Below the pieces are notes generated by a model. That model was given only the letters and a program-made list of their open reading frames with translations. It had not been told where the DNA came from and searched no databases. A stretch of 64,000 bases of DNA from CBDFGQ01 sp965247295. GTDB lineage: Bacteria; Chloroflexota; Dehalococcoidia; Lucifugimonadales; JAGWBF01. The stretch lies in NCBI GenBank assembly GCA_965247295.1, contig CBDFGQ010000005.1:62001-126000 (forward strand), read 5' to 3'. Positions 34,290 to 43,694 of the stretch are shown here, piece after piece; within the stretch, counting starts at the first letter, position 1; every line of letters starts with the position of its first letter. A program made the position numbers and the translations under genes.

Positions 34290-34808
34290 ATGAGCATGGA
34301 CGTGTACGAGTGCATAAGATCGAGGGTAGCGGTGAGGAGTTTCCTGCCCGATCCCGTTCCGGAACCCGTGATCAAGAAAATCCTGCGGGCCGGGCGGTGG
34401 GCCCCCAGCCGAAGGAACAGTCAGCCATGGCAGTTCATCGTCCTCCAGGACCGTCACACCCTGAAGCAGCTCGCCACGCTGACCTCCAGCGGCTCCTTTA
34501 TAGCCGACGCCCCGCTGGCGATCGCCATAGTGTTTGAGGGTGCCCGGATGGCCCAGTTCGACGCCGGTAGACTGATCGAGAACATGCTGCTGGTGGCCTG
34601 GAGTGAGGGCGTGGGTACCTGCTTCGTGGGGGGCTTCGACCATGAGGCGGTCAAGGAGATGCTTCACATACCCCAGTTCATGGAGTTCATCACCGCAATG
34701 CCCTACGGGTTCCCGACGGATGCCGCAGTTTCCCGGGGAAAGACACGAAAGCCGCTAGAGGAGCTAACCCATCGGGAGCGGTTCGGCGAGCGGGGCGCGG
34801 ACGTATAG
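34290..34808 (+). CDS. Nitroreductase family protein
   Basis: FMN-dependent nitroreductase fold, 172 residues: CIRSRVAVRSFLPDPVPEPV (phosphate-binding Arg-Ser-Arg), WAPSRRNSQPWQFIVL, DAGRLIENMLLVAWSEGVGT, and a C-terminal GKTRKPLEELTH motif. GGAGG precedes the ATG, and a second ATG two codons later is possible. The end is 4 nt from the convergent LLM gene. Substrate unknown. Confidence 0.93.
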   Translation: MSMDVYECIRSRVAVRSFLPDPVPEPVIKKILRAGRWAPSRRNSQPWQFIVLQDRHTLKQLATLTSSGSFIADAPLAIAIVFEGARMAQFDAGRLIENMLLVAWSEGVGTCFVGGFDHEAVKEMLHIPQFMEFITAMPYGFPTDAAVSRGKTRKPLEELTHRERFGERGADV

Positions 34809-34812
34809 GCAG

Positions 34813-35985
34813 CTAGGCCTCCACGGGTCTCCGGACGAAGGCGGGCATCACCTCTTTGGCAAACCGCTCCAGCTGCTCCAGGATAACGGTCTGGGGCGTG
34901 CCCATCACGGCGGCGTTCACGCTTACTTGCTCGAGCCCAGGGTATCTCTGCTCCAGTTCCTTTAGGGTGGCGATCGCCTCCTCGGGCGTGCCACACAGCC
35001 AGGAGCGGTCCTGATTTGTCGCCTTTTCGATGGTGGGGAGCCCAGGCGTAGATGCCGCAGCGGTGCCCGCCAGGGAGCGTATTTGCTCGTCGGTGAGGCC
35101 CCGTACCATGCCCAGGGGCGCGAACATCTTCATGTACTCTTCAAAGTACGGCCGGGCCGAACGCATGGCCTTGTCCCTGCTATCGTCCAGGTAGAAGTTA
35201 AAGCCCAGGCAGATGTCCTCCCCCAGCTGCAGCTCCCGCCCGTGCGACGCCGCGGCGTCTCTATACTGCCTCAAACGCTGGTCGCCCATCTCCTCCGACC
35301 AGCTTAGAAGGCCCTTGATCCCGTGTCTGGCCATGAAGTCAGCCCCCCGGGGATTGCCGCTAACTATCGGTTGCCACGTCTCCACGGGCCCATGCAGCGG
35401 TCGAGGGACCAGGGTTATCTCCTTGAGCTCGTAACCCCGGTAAGGGACGCGTGGAGGAATTGTGTAGTGCTTGCCCTGGTGAGAGAAGGACTCCTCGTTG
35501 AAAGCCTTCAGGATGATCTCGACCTGCTCTTCAAAGAGGTCCCGGTTGGCATCGGCATCCAGCATGGGGGAGCCGTAGGTCTCCACCTCCCGGGTGTGGT
35601 AGCCACGTCCAACGCCAAACGCCACCCGCCCGTTGGTAAGGATGTCCGCCATGGCAAAGTCCTCGGCCAGGCGCAGCGGGTGCCACATGGGAGCGATATT
35701 GAAGGCGCAACCGAATTTCACCGCCTTCGTCAGATGGGCCAGGTGGACACTCAGCATCAGAAGATTCGGAATGCACTCATACCCCTCGGGCTGGAAGTGA
35801 TGCTCCGCCAGCCAGAAGGTATCGTATCCCCACTGGTCCATGACCCGGGCTATGTCGGCGGCCTTGTCGAAGGTCGAGGCGAGGTGTTCGTTTGAATACC
35901 TGCGGTCGTCGACAGGCACGCCCTCCAGGCCCAAGCCGTCCATGTCGACATGCCCGGCGTACAGGGAAGAGAATTTATTGATCAT
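34813..35985 (-). CDS. LLM-class flavin-dependent oxidoreductase
   Basis: A 390-residue luciferase-like protein with FDKAADIARVMDQWGYDTFW, LAEHHFQPEGYECIPN (typical of bacterial luciferase relatives), FGCAFNIAPMWHPLRLAEDF, GRVAFGVGRGYHTREVET and a C-terminal GTPEEAIATLKELEQ. I start at ATG 35985 (MINKFSSLYAG) with AGGAG upstream; the frame is open 61 codons further but without similarity. This is the third LLM gene in the window. Likely uses reduced flavin and oxygen, but the substrate cannot be told. Confidence 0.9.
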   Translation of the reverse strand: MINKFSSLYAGHVDMDGLGLEGVPVDDRRYSNEHLASTFDKAADIARVMDQWGYDTFWLAEHHFQPEGYECIPNLLMLSVHLAHLTKAVKFGCAFNIAPMWHPLRLAEDFAMADILTNGRVAFGVGRGYHTREVETYGSPMLDADANRDLFEEQVEIILKAFNEESFSHQGKHYTIPPRVPYRGYELKEITLVPRPLHGPVETWQPIVSGNPRGADFMARHGIKGLLSWSEEMGDQRLRQYRDAAASHGRELQLGEDICLGFNFYLDDSRDKAMRSARPYFEEYMKMFAPLGMVRGLTDEQIRSLAGTAAASTPGLPTIEKATNQDRSWLCGTPEEAIATLKELEQRYPGLEQVSVNAAVMGTPQTVILEQLERFAKEVMPAFVRRPVEA

Positions 35986-36197
35986 GGTCCCGCTCCTGAC
36001 GTTAGCTGGAGGTCTCCCGAGTGGCACCCGAGCCCGCAGGTAGCCGTTACGCGGACTCGTCGGGTCAGATGTGATGCTACTCTCGACCCCCATCCCTGTC
36101 AAGCTAAAACCGTGGGAAGGCATTCCAGGCACGGCATCTCTCTTAAGGGCACCACAGAGTGGTTGCAAAACTCATGCCTGCCTGTCAAGATAGAACG

Positions 36198-37079
36198 GTG
36201 AGAGTAGGCGCCTTCGAGCTAAAGGAACCCCTACCCGAGTTGCAGGAACCCCACGCCCTGGCGATCCTTCGGCCATGGGTGAACGTCGGCAGGGTGGGTA
36301 CTCTCGTGCTGGCCCGGTTGGAGCGCCACCTCGGATCCAAGGAGTTGGGGTCTCTGGCACGGGCCGGGCAGTTCTTCGATTTTACCCGGTACCGCCCCAG
36401 GTCACGGCTGGTGGAAGGCCGGCGGGAGATGACTATCCCCAACAGCTTCATCAGCTACGCGCATAGGGAAGAAAAGCCCGACTTCCTCTTCCTGAATCTC
36501 CGCGAGCCCCACGCCTTCGGGGAAGACTACATCGACTCAATCCTGGAACTCCTCAAGACCTTCAACGTGCAGCGGTATTGCCAAATTGGAGGCATGTATG
36601 ACCTCGTGCCGCACACCAGGCCGCTGCTGGTTACCGGCTCCAAGAGCGGAACGGAGATAGACGATGAGACGAAGAGTGTGCGGGTGGAGGCTAGCAGCTA
36701 CCAGGGTCCTACCAGCATCACGTCTTTAATTACCCAGGAAGCCCGGAAGCTGGGCATAGAGTACATGAGCTTCACGGTGCACCTCCCCCAGTACATCCAG
36801 CTGGAGGAGGACTACGCTGGGGTAGCCAGGCTCATGGAGCTGCTCTGCTCGCTGTACAACCTCCCCCCACACCTCATGGATGAAGAGCGCGGCAGAAAGC
36901 AGTACCAAGACCTCGACTCGGCCATGGAGCGGAACTCAGAGCTGAAGACGGTGCTGGAACGGCTGGAGGCCCAGTACGACAGCCGTCATGCCCCATCCAC
37001 CGAGCCCACCACTCCCCTATCGCCGGAGGTGGAGAAGTTCCTGCAGGAGCTGAGCGAAGGGGAAGTGGACGACCCATAG
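36198..37079 (+). CDS. PAC2 family protein
   Basis: A 293-residue PAC2-domain protein (the proteasome-assembly-chaperone-like ATP-grasp-associated fold found in archaea, actinobacteria and Chloroflexota). It begins VRVGAFELKEPLPELQEPHA, then PWVNVGRVGTLVLARLERHL, FDFTRYRP, QIGGMYDLVPHTRP and YQGPTSITSLI. The C-terminal 70 residues are charged with a predicted coiled coil and an acidic end. I use the GTG at 36198, where family similarity starts; a longer frame begins at 36159. Bacterial function is not established. Confidence 0.83.
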   Translation: MRVGAFELKEPLPELQEPHALAILRPWVNVGRVGTLVLARLERHLGSKELGSLARAGQFFDFTRYRPRSRLVEGRREMTIPNSFISYAHREEKPDFLFLNLREPHAFGEDYIDSILELLKTFNVQRYCQIGGMYDLVPHTRPLLVTGSKSGTEIDDETKSVRVEASSYQGPTSITSLITQEARKLGIEYMSFTVHLPQYIQLEEDYAGVARLMELLCSLYNLPPHLMDEERGRKQYQDLDSAMERNSELKTVLERLEAQYDSRHAPSTEPTTPLSPEVEKFLQELSEGEVDDP

Positions 37080-37104
37080 GGGCCATCCCGAAATGTAGCG
37101 GTGT

Positions 37105-37186
37105 GGTTCGACAAGCCTGTCCTGAGCCTGCCGAAGGACTCACCACGAGCGCCACATAGCCGCTCGCCCTGAGCCTGTCGAAGGGC
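37105..37186. repeat. REP-like palindromic repeat between convergent genes
   Basis: Inverted arms: GGTTCGACAAGCCTGTCCTG followed by AGCCTGCCGAAGG on the left, and TCGCCCTGAGCCTGTCGAAG on the right, with GAGCG/CGCTC inside. It fills the space between the convergent PAC2 and deacetylase genes. Confidence 0.8.
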
Positions 37187-37245
37187 AGGTGTGCCAAGCT
37201 GATGGTAGCTTCGGGATACCTCACTAGGGCACCATGCCGCCTTAC

Positions 37246-38112
37246 TTAGGAGGCGGACGCCCTGTACCAGTCCAGGATCTCGCTTCCGGTCATGAATACG
37301 ACCCCCTCGTGGCCCTTTATATACTGGAATATCTGGTCGTAGTAGCGAATTCGATGGGGCACGCCGGTGATGTAAGGGTGAGTGGAAATGGCCATTATCC
37401 TCGCACTCTCGGCGCCTTCCTCATATAGCGTATCGAACTGGTCTTTCGTCCGCAGGAATATCTCGGGGGATGGGTGGTGTTGAATCAGGTACATGGGGAT
37501 GTCGTTGATCTCCACGGTGTAAGGTATTGAGACCAGGCTGCCGCTCTTCACCTTCACCGGATAGGGCTGATCGTCGTTGACCCAGTCGCACACGTACTCG
37601 ATCCCCTCCTCCGCCAGGATGTCGGGGGTGTCAAAGGTCTCCGCAAGGCCCGGCCCCATCCAGCCCCGGGGCGCCACGCCCGTGGTCTCCTTGATCAGCT
37701 GAATGGACCTCCTTATCACATCCCGTTCGTCCTCCTCCACGTTCAGGGCCCGCTGGATGAAACCGTGCCCCAGGACCTCCCACCCGCTCCGGACGCTCTC
37801 CTCCACTATGGCGGGGTACGACACGCATATGGAGGCGTTAAGGCTGAGGGTCGCCCTCACCTGGTGCTTGTCCAGGACCCTCTTCAGACGCCAGAATCCC
37901 ACCCTTAGCCCGTAGTCGAACCAGCTGAAGTTGGCGATGTCCGGGACCACCGTCACGCCCTGGGGCGCGGGTATCACGGTGCGGGCCATGGGCGCATTGA
38001 TGTCCCATTCTTCCACGTTTATTATGGGCCAAACGGCGACGCGGGCGTTGTCAGGAAGCTTGAGGGGCCGACGTCGGAAGATGGGGCTGTAGTCCGCCCT
38101 TGGGTTGCTCAT
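37246..38112 (-). CDS. Polysaccharide deacetylase family protein
   Basis: NodB-fold deacetylase, 288 residues. Segments include ARVAVWPIINVEEWDINAPM (with the catalytic Asp/Glu region), IVEESVRSGWEVLGHGFIQR (metal His), PRGWMGPGLAETFDTPDILA and ISTHPYITGVPHRIRYYDQI. The order and the PHRIRYYDQ motif resemble the PuuE/allantoinase-like branch rather than chitin deacetylases. No signal peptide, so a cytoplasmic amidase role is plausible. Confidence 0.88.
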   Translation of the reverse strand: MSNPRADYSPIFRRRPLKLPDNARVAVWPIINVEEWDINAPMARTVIPAPQGVTVVPDIANFSWFDYGLRVGFWRLKRVLDKHQVRATLSLNASICVSYPAIVEESVRSGWEVLGHGFIQRALNVEEDERDVIRRSIQLIKETTGVAPRGWMGPGLAETFDTPDILAEEGIEYVCDWVNDDQPYPVKVKSGSLVSIPYTVEINDIPMYLIQHHPSPEIFLRTKDQFDTLYEEGAESARIMAISTHPYITGVPHRIRYYDQIFQYIKGHEGVVFMTGSEILDWYRASAS

Positions 38113-38243
38113 GCGTCCTCCTCACCGGAGCCATAGATAACTGTCCGACCGTATTCTGGAACGAAGGCTCAAAATGGCGCATGGCGCCAGGCATGTCAGC
38201 CAGCTCTTGTAGCTATCGTGCCCTGCCAGCTATCAGGGAGGGG

Positions 38244-39143
38244 TCAGCGCAACTCCCTGGGCAAGACAAAGGTGACGTTCTCGTCTATGCCCGCCATGGT
38301 GGTCACACTGTCTGGTCGAAGGCTCGTTATCACTTCGTCCACCAGCACCTCCGGCGTCGAGGCCCCCGAGGTTATGCCGACACGCCTGACCCCGACCAGC
38401 CAACTGTCGTTCAGGTCCTCGGGCCCATTTATCAGGAAGGCGGGTACTCCCTGGGCCTCGGCCACCTCGCGAAGGCGGGTGCAGTTGGAGCTGTTCTGGG
38501 CGCCGATGACCAGGACCATGTCCACCTGGCGGGCCAGCTCCTTGGCCGCCTCCTGGCGGTTGGTGGTGGCGTAGCAAATGTCCGCCCTGGTGATGGCGTT
38601 GGAGAAGGTACGTTGGATCTCCCCCACCTTCTGCTCGGTGTCGTCCACGGAGAGGGTTGTCTGAGTCAGCACCGCCACGGGCGTGTCCGGGTCCCAGTCG
38701 GGCAGCCTCACGTCCTCCCGTTCGTCCACCAGGGTCATGGGGCCCTGTCCCATAGTACCGCGCACCTCCTGGTGGCCTCGGTGCCCCACCAGTATCACCC
38801 TCCGGCCCTCCCTGAGGTACTTTTTCGCCTCGTTGTGCACCCGGGTGACCAGCGGACAGGTGGCATCTATGACTTTCAGACCCCGGGTCTTGGCCTTCTG
38901 GAAGTCTTCCGGAGGGGAGCCGTGGGCAGAGAAGACTACCACTGAGCCCCGGGGTATCTCCTCCACGTCCTCCACCGTTATGGCGCCCTTCCTCTCGAGG
39001 CTGTCCACCACGTACGGGTTGTGCACTATCTCGTGCTTAACGTATACCGGTGATCCGAACCTCTGGAGGCATAGCTCCACAACCTCGACGGCCCGGACCA
39101 CGCCGGCGCAGAAGCCCCGGGGCGAGTTCAGCACCACTTCCAT
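38244..39143 (-). CDS. ispH: 4-hydroxy-3-methylbut-2-enyl diphosphate reductase
   Basis: Final enzyme of the non-mevalonate pathway, making IPP and DMAPP. The 299-residue product has the three cluster cysteines in SPRGFCAGVVRAVE, IDATCPLVTRVHNEA and NSSNCTRLREVAEAQG, and the substrate histidines in KHEIVHNPYVV and VGHRGHQEV. AGGAGGTCTCTAC precedes the ATG, a very good site. Not adjacent to ispG or dxr. Confidence 0.97.
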   Translation of the reverse strand: MEVVLNSPRGFCAGVVRAVEVVELCLQRFGSPVYVKHEIVHNPYVVDSLERKGAITVEDVEEIPRGSVVVFSAHGSPPEDFQKAKTRGLKVIDATCPLVTRVHNEAKKYLREGRRVILVGHRGHQEVRGTMGQGPMTLVDEREDVRLPDWDPDTPVAVLTQTTLSVDDTEQKVGEIQRTFSNAITRADICYATTNRQEAAKELARQVDMVLVIGAQNSSNCTRLREVAEAQGVPAFLINGPEDLNDSWLVGVRRVGITSGASTPEVLVDEVITSLRPDSVTTMAGIDENVTFVLPRELR

Positions 39144-39254
39144 GTAGAGACCTCCTCCGCGCGAAACGTGTGCTCCATCCTAGGATACAGCCCCGCCATT
39201 ATTTCCTCAACGCATCACACAAAAGGATGACGGACAGGAGAAAGTTTAACCCCT

Positions 39255-40430
39255 TTACCGTGCCGTTAGCAGATCCAGGTACTTGTACCCGGAGCCCGTG
39301 TTCATCAGGACGATGCTCTCCTCGGGGTCGAGGGTGCCTTCCGCCAGCAGGCGCTTCAGGCCCACCAACGTGGCCGCACCCTCCGGGCAGCAAAATATAC
39401 CCTCCGAGGAGGCTATCTCCTCCATGGCAGGCACCATCTCATCGTCCCTGACCGCCAGTGCCGTTCCACCCGTTTCCCTCAATGCGTCGAGGATGATGTA
39501 GTCGGCAAAGGGGTGGGGCACCCGCAGGCCATCTGCTATGGTCTGGGCGTTGGGCCAGGGCTCGGAGTACTCCGCCCCTTCGCGAAACGCCTTTACGATG
39601 GGCTGGCAGCCCTCGGGCTGGACCGCTACGAACTTGGGGAGCGGCCCTTCGACCCAACCCAGCTCTAGCAGCTCGTAGAACCCCTTCCACATGCCCACGA
39701 TACCGGTCCCGCCACCGGTGGGATAGATAATGACGCCCGGCATCCGCCAGCCTAGCTGCATGGCCAGCTCCAGCCCCATGGTCTTCTTCCCCTCGGCCCG
39801 GTAGGGCTCCTGCAGGGTGGACACATCGAAAAGCCCCTCTCTCTGGGCCATCTCTTTGGAAACGCGCCCCGCATCGCCGATGAGCCCGTCCACGAGGTTG
39901 AGATGGGACCCCATGAGGGAGGACTCCACCTTATTGGCGTCGGGAGCGTCCTGGGGCATGAACACGTGGGCTTCCAGCCCCCCTTTGGCGGCGTAGGCGG
40001 CTATGGCTCCGGCCGCGTTCCCCGCCGAGGGCATGGTGAACCTCTTCAGCCCCAGCTCGCTGGCCCTGGACACCGCCGCCGAGAGGCCTCGTGCCTTGAA
40101 GGTGCCGGTGGGATTCAGGCCCTCGTCCTTAACGTAGAGTGCCTTTAACCCCAGCTTCCCGGCCAGGTTCCGCGCCTCCAGCAGGGGTGTCCCTCCCTCG
40201 CCCAGGCTAAGGACATTGTCGGAGTCCAGGACGGGCAGCAGCTCGGAGAAGCGCCACATGCTGGGAACACGGCCCTGGAGCGAATCCCTGTCTACCTCGC
40301 GCCTCAGCCGGGGGAGGTCGTACCGGGCATACAGCACCTTTCCGCACTGGGGACACGTCCTCATGACCTGGTCATGGGGGTAGGTCTGGCCACAGTGGGA
40401 ACATTCAAGATGGTCCAGGTAGCTAAACAT
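39255..40430 (-). CDS. thrC: Threonine synthase, copy 2 (zinc-ribbon N-terminus)
   Basis: PLP enzyme converting phosphohomoserine to threonine. The 391-residue product starts MFSYLDHLECSHCGQ and has a second pair, CPQCGKVLYARYDLP, forming an N-terminal zinc ribbon. The PLP lysine is in NPTGTFKARGLSAA, and GGGTGIVGMWKGF is the phosphate-binding loop. It is closely similar to its upstream neighbour at 40435-41613. Start at ATG 40430 by alignment with that paralog; a GTG five codons upstream would overlap it. Confidence 0.88.
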   Translation of the reverse strand: MFSYLDHLECSHCGQTYPHDQVMRTCPQCGKVLYARYDLPRLRREVDRDSLQGRVPSMWRFSELLPVLDSDNVLSLGEGGTPLLEARNLAGKLGLKALYVKDEGLNPTGTFKARGLSAAVSRASELGLKRFTMPSAGNAAGAIAAYAAKGGLEAHVFMPQDAPDANKVESSLMGSHLNLVDGLIGDAGRVSKEMAQREGLFDVSTLQEPYRAEGKKTMGLELAMQLGWRMPGVIIYPTGGGTGIVGMWKGFYELLELGWVEGPLPKFVAVQPEGCQPIVKAFREGAEYSEPWPNAQTIADGLRVPHPFADYIILDALRETGGTALAVRDDEMVPAMEEIASSEGIFCCPEGAATLVGLKRLLAEGTLDPEESIVLMNTGSGYKYLDLLTAR

Positions 40431-40434
40431 CGCC

Positions 40435-41613
40435 TCAGCTTGCACCCTTAAGGAGCTCCAGATACTTGTAGCCGGAGCCCGTATTGAACAGGACGATGGA
40501 CTCTTCCGGACCCAGCGTGCCCTCCCGGATGAGACGCTTCAATGCCACTAGGGTAGCAGCGCCCTCCGGGCAGGGGAACACCCCTTCGGCGGAGGCCATC
40601 TCCCTCATGCCCTCAAGCATCTCTCCATCCGTCACGGTCAGGGCGGTGCCACCGGTGTCCCGTATTACCCGGAGCATCAGATAATCGGCCACGGACTGGG
40701 GCACCCGGATGCCTCCGGCGATGCTGTGGGCGTCGGGCCATGGTTCACAGTACTCCGCCGCCTCGTGGAATGCCTTTACCACTGGGTGGCAGCCCTCCGG
40801 CTGGACACAGATGAATTTCGGCAGCCTGCCCTCCACCCAGCCCAGCTCCAGCAGCTCGTAGAACCCTTTCCACATGCCCACGAACCCGGTACCACCGCCG
40901 GTCGGATAGACGATGGCGTCGGGCATGCGCCAGCCCAGCTGCATCGCCAGCTCTATCCCCATGGTCTTCTTCCCTTCGGCGCGGTAGGGCTCCTGGAGGG
41001 TGGCGACGTGGGAAAGGTCATCCTTCAGGGCCAGGGCGGTGGACATGCGGGAAGCGTCGCTCACAGTTCCGTCTACGAGCGTTACCTGAGAGCCCATCGC
41101 GGCCGGCCCCAGCTTATTGGACTGGGGGGTTTCCCGCGGCATGAACAGGTGGGCTTCCATACCGGCCCTGGCGGCATAGGCGGCGAGGGCCGCGGCGGCG
41201 TTTCCGGTGGAGGCACAGGCGAACCTGGTCACCCCCAGTTCCTTGGCCCTGGAAACCATGGCCGACATGCCCCGAGCCTTGAAAGTACCCGTGGGGTTGG
41301 GCGCCTCGTCCTTGATATACAGGGACTTAAGACCCAGCTGTCTTCCCAGGTTACTTGCTTCCAGCAGGGGGGTCCCGCCCTCGCCCAGGGTCAGGATGTT
41401 GTCAGGGTCCTGGACGGGCAACAGCTCGTGGAAGCGCCACATGCCCTCAGGGCGGCCCTCAACCACTGTCCGGGCCACCTCTCGCCTCAGCCTTGGCAAG
41501 TCATACCGGGCGAACAGCACCCTGCCACATTCGGGACAGGTCCTGACGGCCTGATCCTGGGAGCGCGTATGGCCACAGTGGGTACATTCAAGGTGGTCCA
41601 GATAGCTATACAT
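40435..41613 (-). CDS. thrC: Threonine synthase, copy 1 (zinc-ribbon N-terminus)
   Basis: The 392-residue tandem paralog of the following gene, with the same architecture: MYSYLDHLECTHCGH and CPECGRVLFARYDLP form the zinc ribbon, NPTGTFKARGMSAM holds the PLP lysine, and GGGTGFVGMWKGF the phosphate loop. All key residues are kept in both copies, so neither is obviously dead. Start at 41613; an upstream extension is not conserved. A TGnTATAAT promoter element lies about 43 nt upstream. One copy may have a different substrate. Confidence 0.88.
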   Translation of the reverse strand: MYSYLDHLECTHCGHTRSQDQAVRTCPECGRVLFARYDLPRLRREVARTVVEGRPEGMWRFHELLPVQDPDNILTLGEGGTPLLEASNLGRQLGLKSLYIKDEAPNPTGTFKARGMSAMVSRAKELGVTRFACASTGNAAAALAAYAARAGMEAHLFMPRETPQSNKLGPAAMGSQVTLVDGTVSDASRMSTALALKDDLSHVATLQEPYRAEGKKTMGIELAMQLGWRMPDAIVYPTGGGTGFVGMWKGFYELLELGWVEGRLPKFICVQPEGCHPVVKAFHEAAEYCEPWPDAHSIAGGIRVPQSVADYLMLRVIRDTGGTALTVTDGEMLEGMREMASAEGVFPCPEGAATLVALKRLIREGTLGPEESIVLFNTGSGYKYLELLKGAS

Positions 41614-41655
41614 GGAAGGCGTCCTCGGCAAGCTGCTTGTGCAAAAAGCCAGCAT

Positions 41656-41661
41656 ATTATA
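41656..41661 (-). promoter_or_regulatory. Extended -10 promoter of the threonine synthase pair
   Basis: Reading leftward, TGATATAAT gives a perfect extended -10 element (TGnTATAAT). The -35 (TTGTTT, 19 nt) is weak, which extended -10 promoters tolerate. Confidence 0.6.
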
Positions 41662-41744
41662 TCATGCCCCTGTACTGGCAAAACAAAGTAGGCAGAGGGC
41701 CCAGCAGCGACCCCTACGACTCCATAACACGAAAGGAGATAAGG

Positions 41745-43063
41745 ATGACTACCATACTTGAGGAGTATATCCAGAAGCATCCCGGGTCGGCCAGCCGGTA
41801 CCAGGAGGCCAAGGAGATCTTCGCGGGCGGGGTGACCCACGACACCCGCTATATGACACCCTTCCCACTGTACATCACCCATGCTCAGGGGCCCCGCAAG
41901 TGGGACGTTGACGGCAACGAGTTGATAGATTACGTCAGCGGCCACGGCGCCCTGATTCTCGGCCACTCCCATCCGGATATCGTCTCCGCGGTAACGAATC
42001 AGGTGGCTCGGGGCACCCACCCGGGGGCGAACACCGACGAGGAGCTGCGATGGGCCAAGGCCATCAACACCTGGTCCCCTCGGTGGAGAAGGTGCGCTTC
42101 CACAGCTCGGGCACCGAGGCGACCCTGATGTCCCTTCGCCTGGCCAGGGCCTACACCGGCAAGACCAAGATCCTCAAGTTCGAAGAGCATTTCCACGGAT
42201 GGCACGACTACGTGGCCACAACTGCCGCGGGCATCCCAGAGAGCATCAGTCAGTCCATGATTGTTGTCCCGCCCGACCTGTCCGCGGTGGAGCGGGTGCT
42301 GGCCAACGACGACGACGTGGCCGGCGTCATCCTGGAGCCCCTGGGGTGCCATTCCGGATGGCTACCAATCATGGTGCCCCAGTTCCTGGAGGACCTCAGG
42401 GAAATAACGAAGAAATATGGAGTATTGCTGATATTCGACGAGGTCGTAACCGGCTTCCGGGTGGCCCCCGGCGGCGCCCAGGAACGCTTCGGTATAGACC
42501 CGGACCTGACCACCATGGCCAAGATTGTGGCCGGTGGCCTTCCCGGCGGTGTTGTGGGCGGGAAGGCGGACATCATAGACATGATCGCCTTCCGCGACGA
42601 CCCCAAGTGGAACACCGGCAGGCGCGTAGCACACCAGGGCACCTTCAACGCCAACCCCCTGTCGGCGGTGGCGGGGGCCACGTGCCTTGAGATGATCGCC
42701 TCGCAGCCCATCAACGAACGGGCGGACGCCATGGGGGCCCGCCTCAAGAGTGGGCTCAACGACGTACTGGCCAGGACCGAGGTGGCGGGCCACGCCCGGG
42801 GCATGGCCTCCCTGGTCAACCTGACCCTGAAGGACTGCGACTGCGACCGAGAGATTTGCACCATGTCCCACGAGGACATAAAGCGGGCGGCGCGGCCGGA
42901 GGTGACCGGGCCGCTGAAGAAGGCCATGGTCAACCGGGGCGTGGACCTCATGGGCAGGGGCTCCTTCATCGTGTCGGCCACCCACACGGAAAAGGAAATT
43001 GACCGTACCTTGGAGGCCTTCGAGGGCTCCCTGGTGCAGTTGCGGAACGAGGGGATAGTCTAG
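41745..43063 (+). pseudogene. Glutamate-1-semialdehyde aminotransferase-like gene with a frameshift
   Basis: Class III aminotransferase. AAAGGAGATAAGG precedes the ATG at 41745. Frame 1 reads FAGGVTHDTRYMTPFPLYIT and up to RWAKAIN, then shifts. The next frame continues HLVPSVEKVRFHSSGTEATL, LIFDEVVTGFRVAPGG, and AKIVAGGLPGGVVGG (PLP lysine), HQGTFNANPLS, to 43063. Adding one base near 42066-42070 (reading AACCACCTG instead of AACACCTG) restores a protein of about 439 residues. All catalytic motifs are intact, so either the loss is recent or this is a sequence error. Confidence 0.85.
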
Positions 43064-43102
43064 GCTTAGCGGTCCGGAGACCTCAGGACACTCGGCCCTT
43101 CG

Positions 43103-43132
43103 TTGACACTCATCCTGGGCCGATGGTATAGT
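43103..43132 (+). promoter_or_regulatory. Promoter of the nuo operon
   Basis: A perfect TTGACA (43103-43108) and TATAGT (43127-43132) with an 18-nt spacer. It lies about 190 nt before nuoA, so the leader contains the palindromic element at 43164-43270. Confidence 0.78.
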
Positions 43133-43163
43133 GATACCCGCGCAACAGGAAGACTAATGTGGA

Positions 43164-43270
43164 TGTCAGTCTGAACCCGCCGCAGGCGGGTGAAGAATCT
43201 GGAGGGGGTTTAGAACCTTGGTGCGAACCTCCTCCCTTCCAGACCCTTCGCTGCGCTCAGGGTGACAGGG
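43164..43270. repeat. MITE-like palindrome in the nuo leader
   Basis: The left part reads TGTCAGTCTGA, then GCAGGCGGGTGAAGAATCTG, then GAGGGGG. The right part is its imperfect reverse complement (CCTCCCTTCCAGACCCTTCG, CTGCGCTCAGGGTGACA). An RNA from here would fold into one long stem. This is the CTTCGCTGCGCTCAGGGTGACA type of repeat, seen once in the window. Confidence 0.7.
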
Positions 43271-43325
43271 GAAGCTTCTGCAGCGGGTCAGCCATGGTTC
43301 CCTGGATTCCGGGAGGCGTGCTTTT

Positions 43326-43694
43326 ATGCCGGCGGACTTCGACTTTCGGTGGGCCGCCATAATTCTATCCGGGATCGTTGGCTTTATCGCCATCGGACTC
43401 ATGTTCGCCGCATCCATGTTCATCTCCTCCCGCAGGCACTCGGCAGTCAAGCTCACTCCCTATGAATGTGGCATTCCTCCCGCGCCCTTTCGCTGGTCCC
43501 AGATCCACGTGCGCTACTACATCTTCGGAATCTTCTTCTTGATCTTCGACGTGGAGGCCGTGTTCCTGTTTCCCTGGGCCGTAATATTCCTGGACAACAA
43601 CGTGGCCTTCTACGCCATGCTGATATTCCTGGCCGTGCTGGGCTTCGCCATACTGTACGGATGGCGAAAGGGGGTCCTGGAATGGTCGAAATAA
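43326..43694 (+). CDS. nuoA: NADH-quinone oxidoreductase subunit A
   Basis: Membrane subunit of complex I, 122 residues with three spans. It contains KLTPYECGIPPAPFRW, the family motif around the conserved cysteine on loop 1, and FDVEAVFLFPWAV with the conserved Asp/Glu in the second span. GGGAGG precedes the ATG. First gene of the operon; it overlaps nuoB by 13 nt. Confidence 0.96.
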   Translation: MPADFDFRWAAIILSGIVGFIAIGLMFAASMFISSRRHSAVKLTPYECGIPPAPFRWSQIHVRYYIFGIFFLIFDVEAVFLFPWAVIFLDNNVAFYAMLIFLAVLGFAILYGWRKGVLEWSK

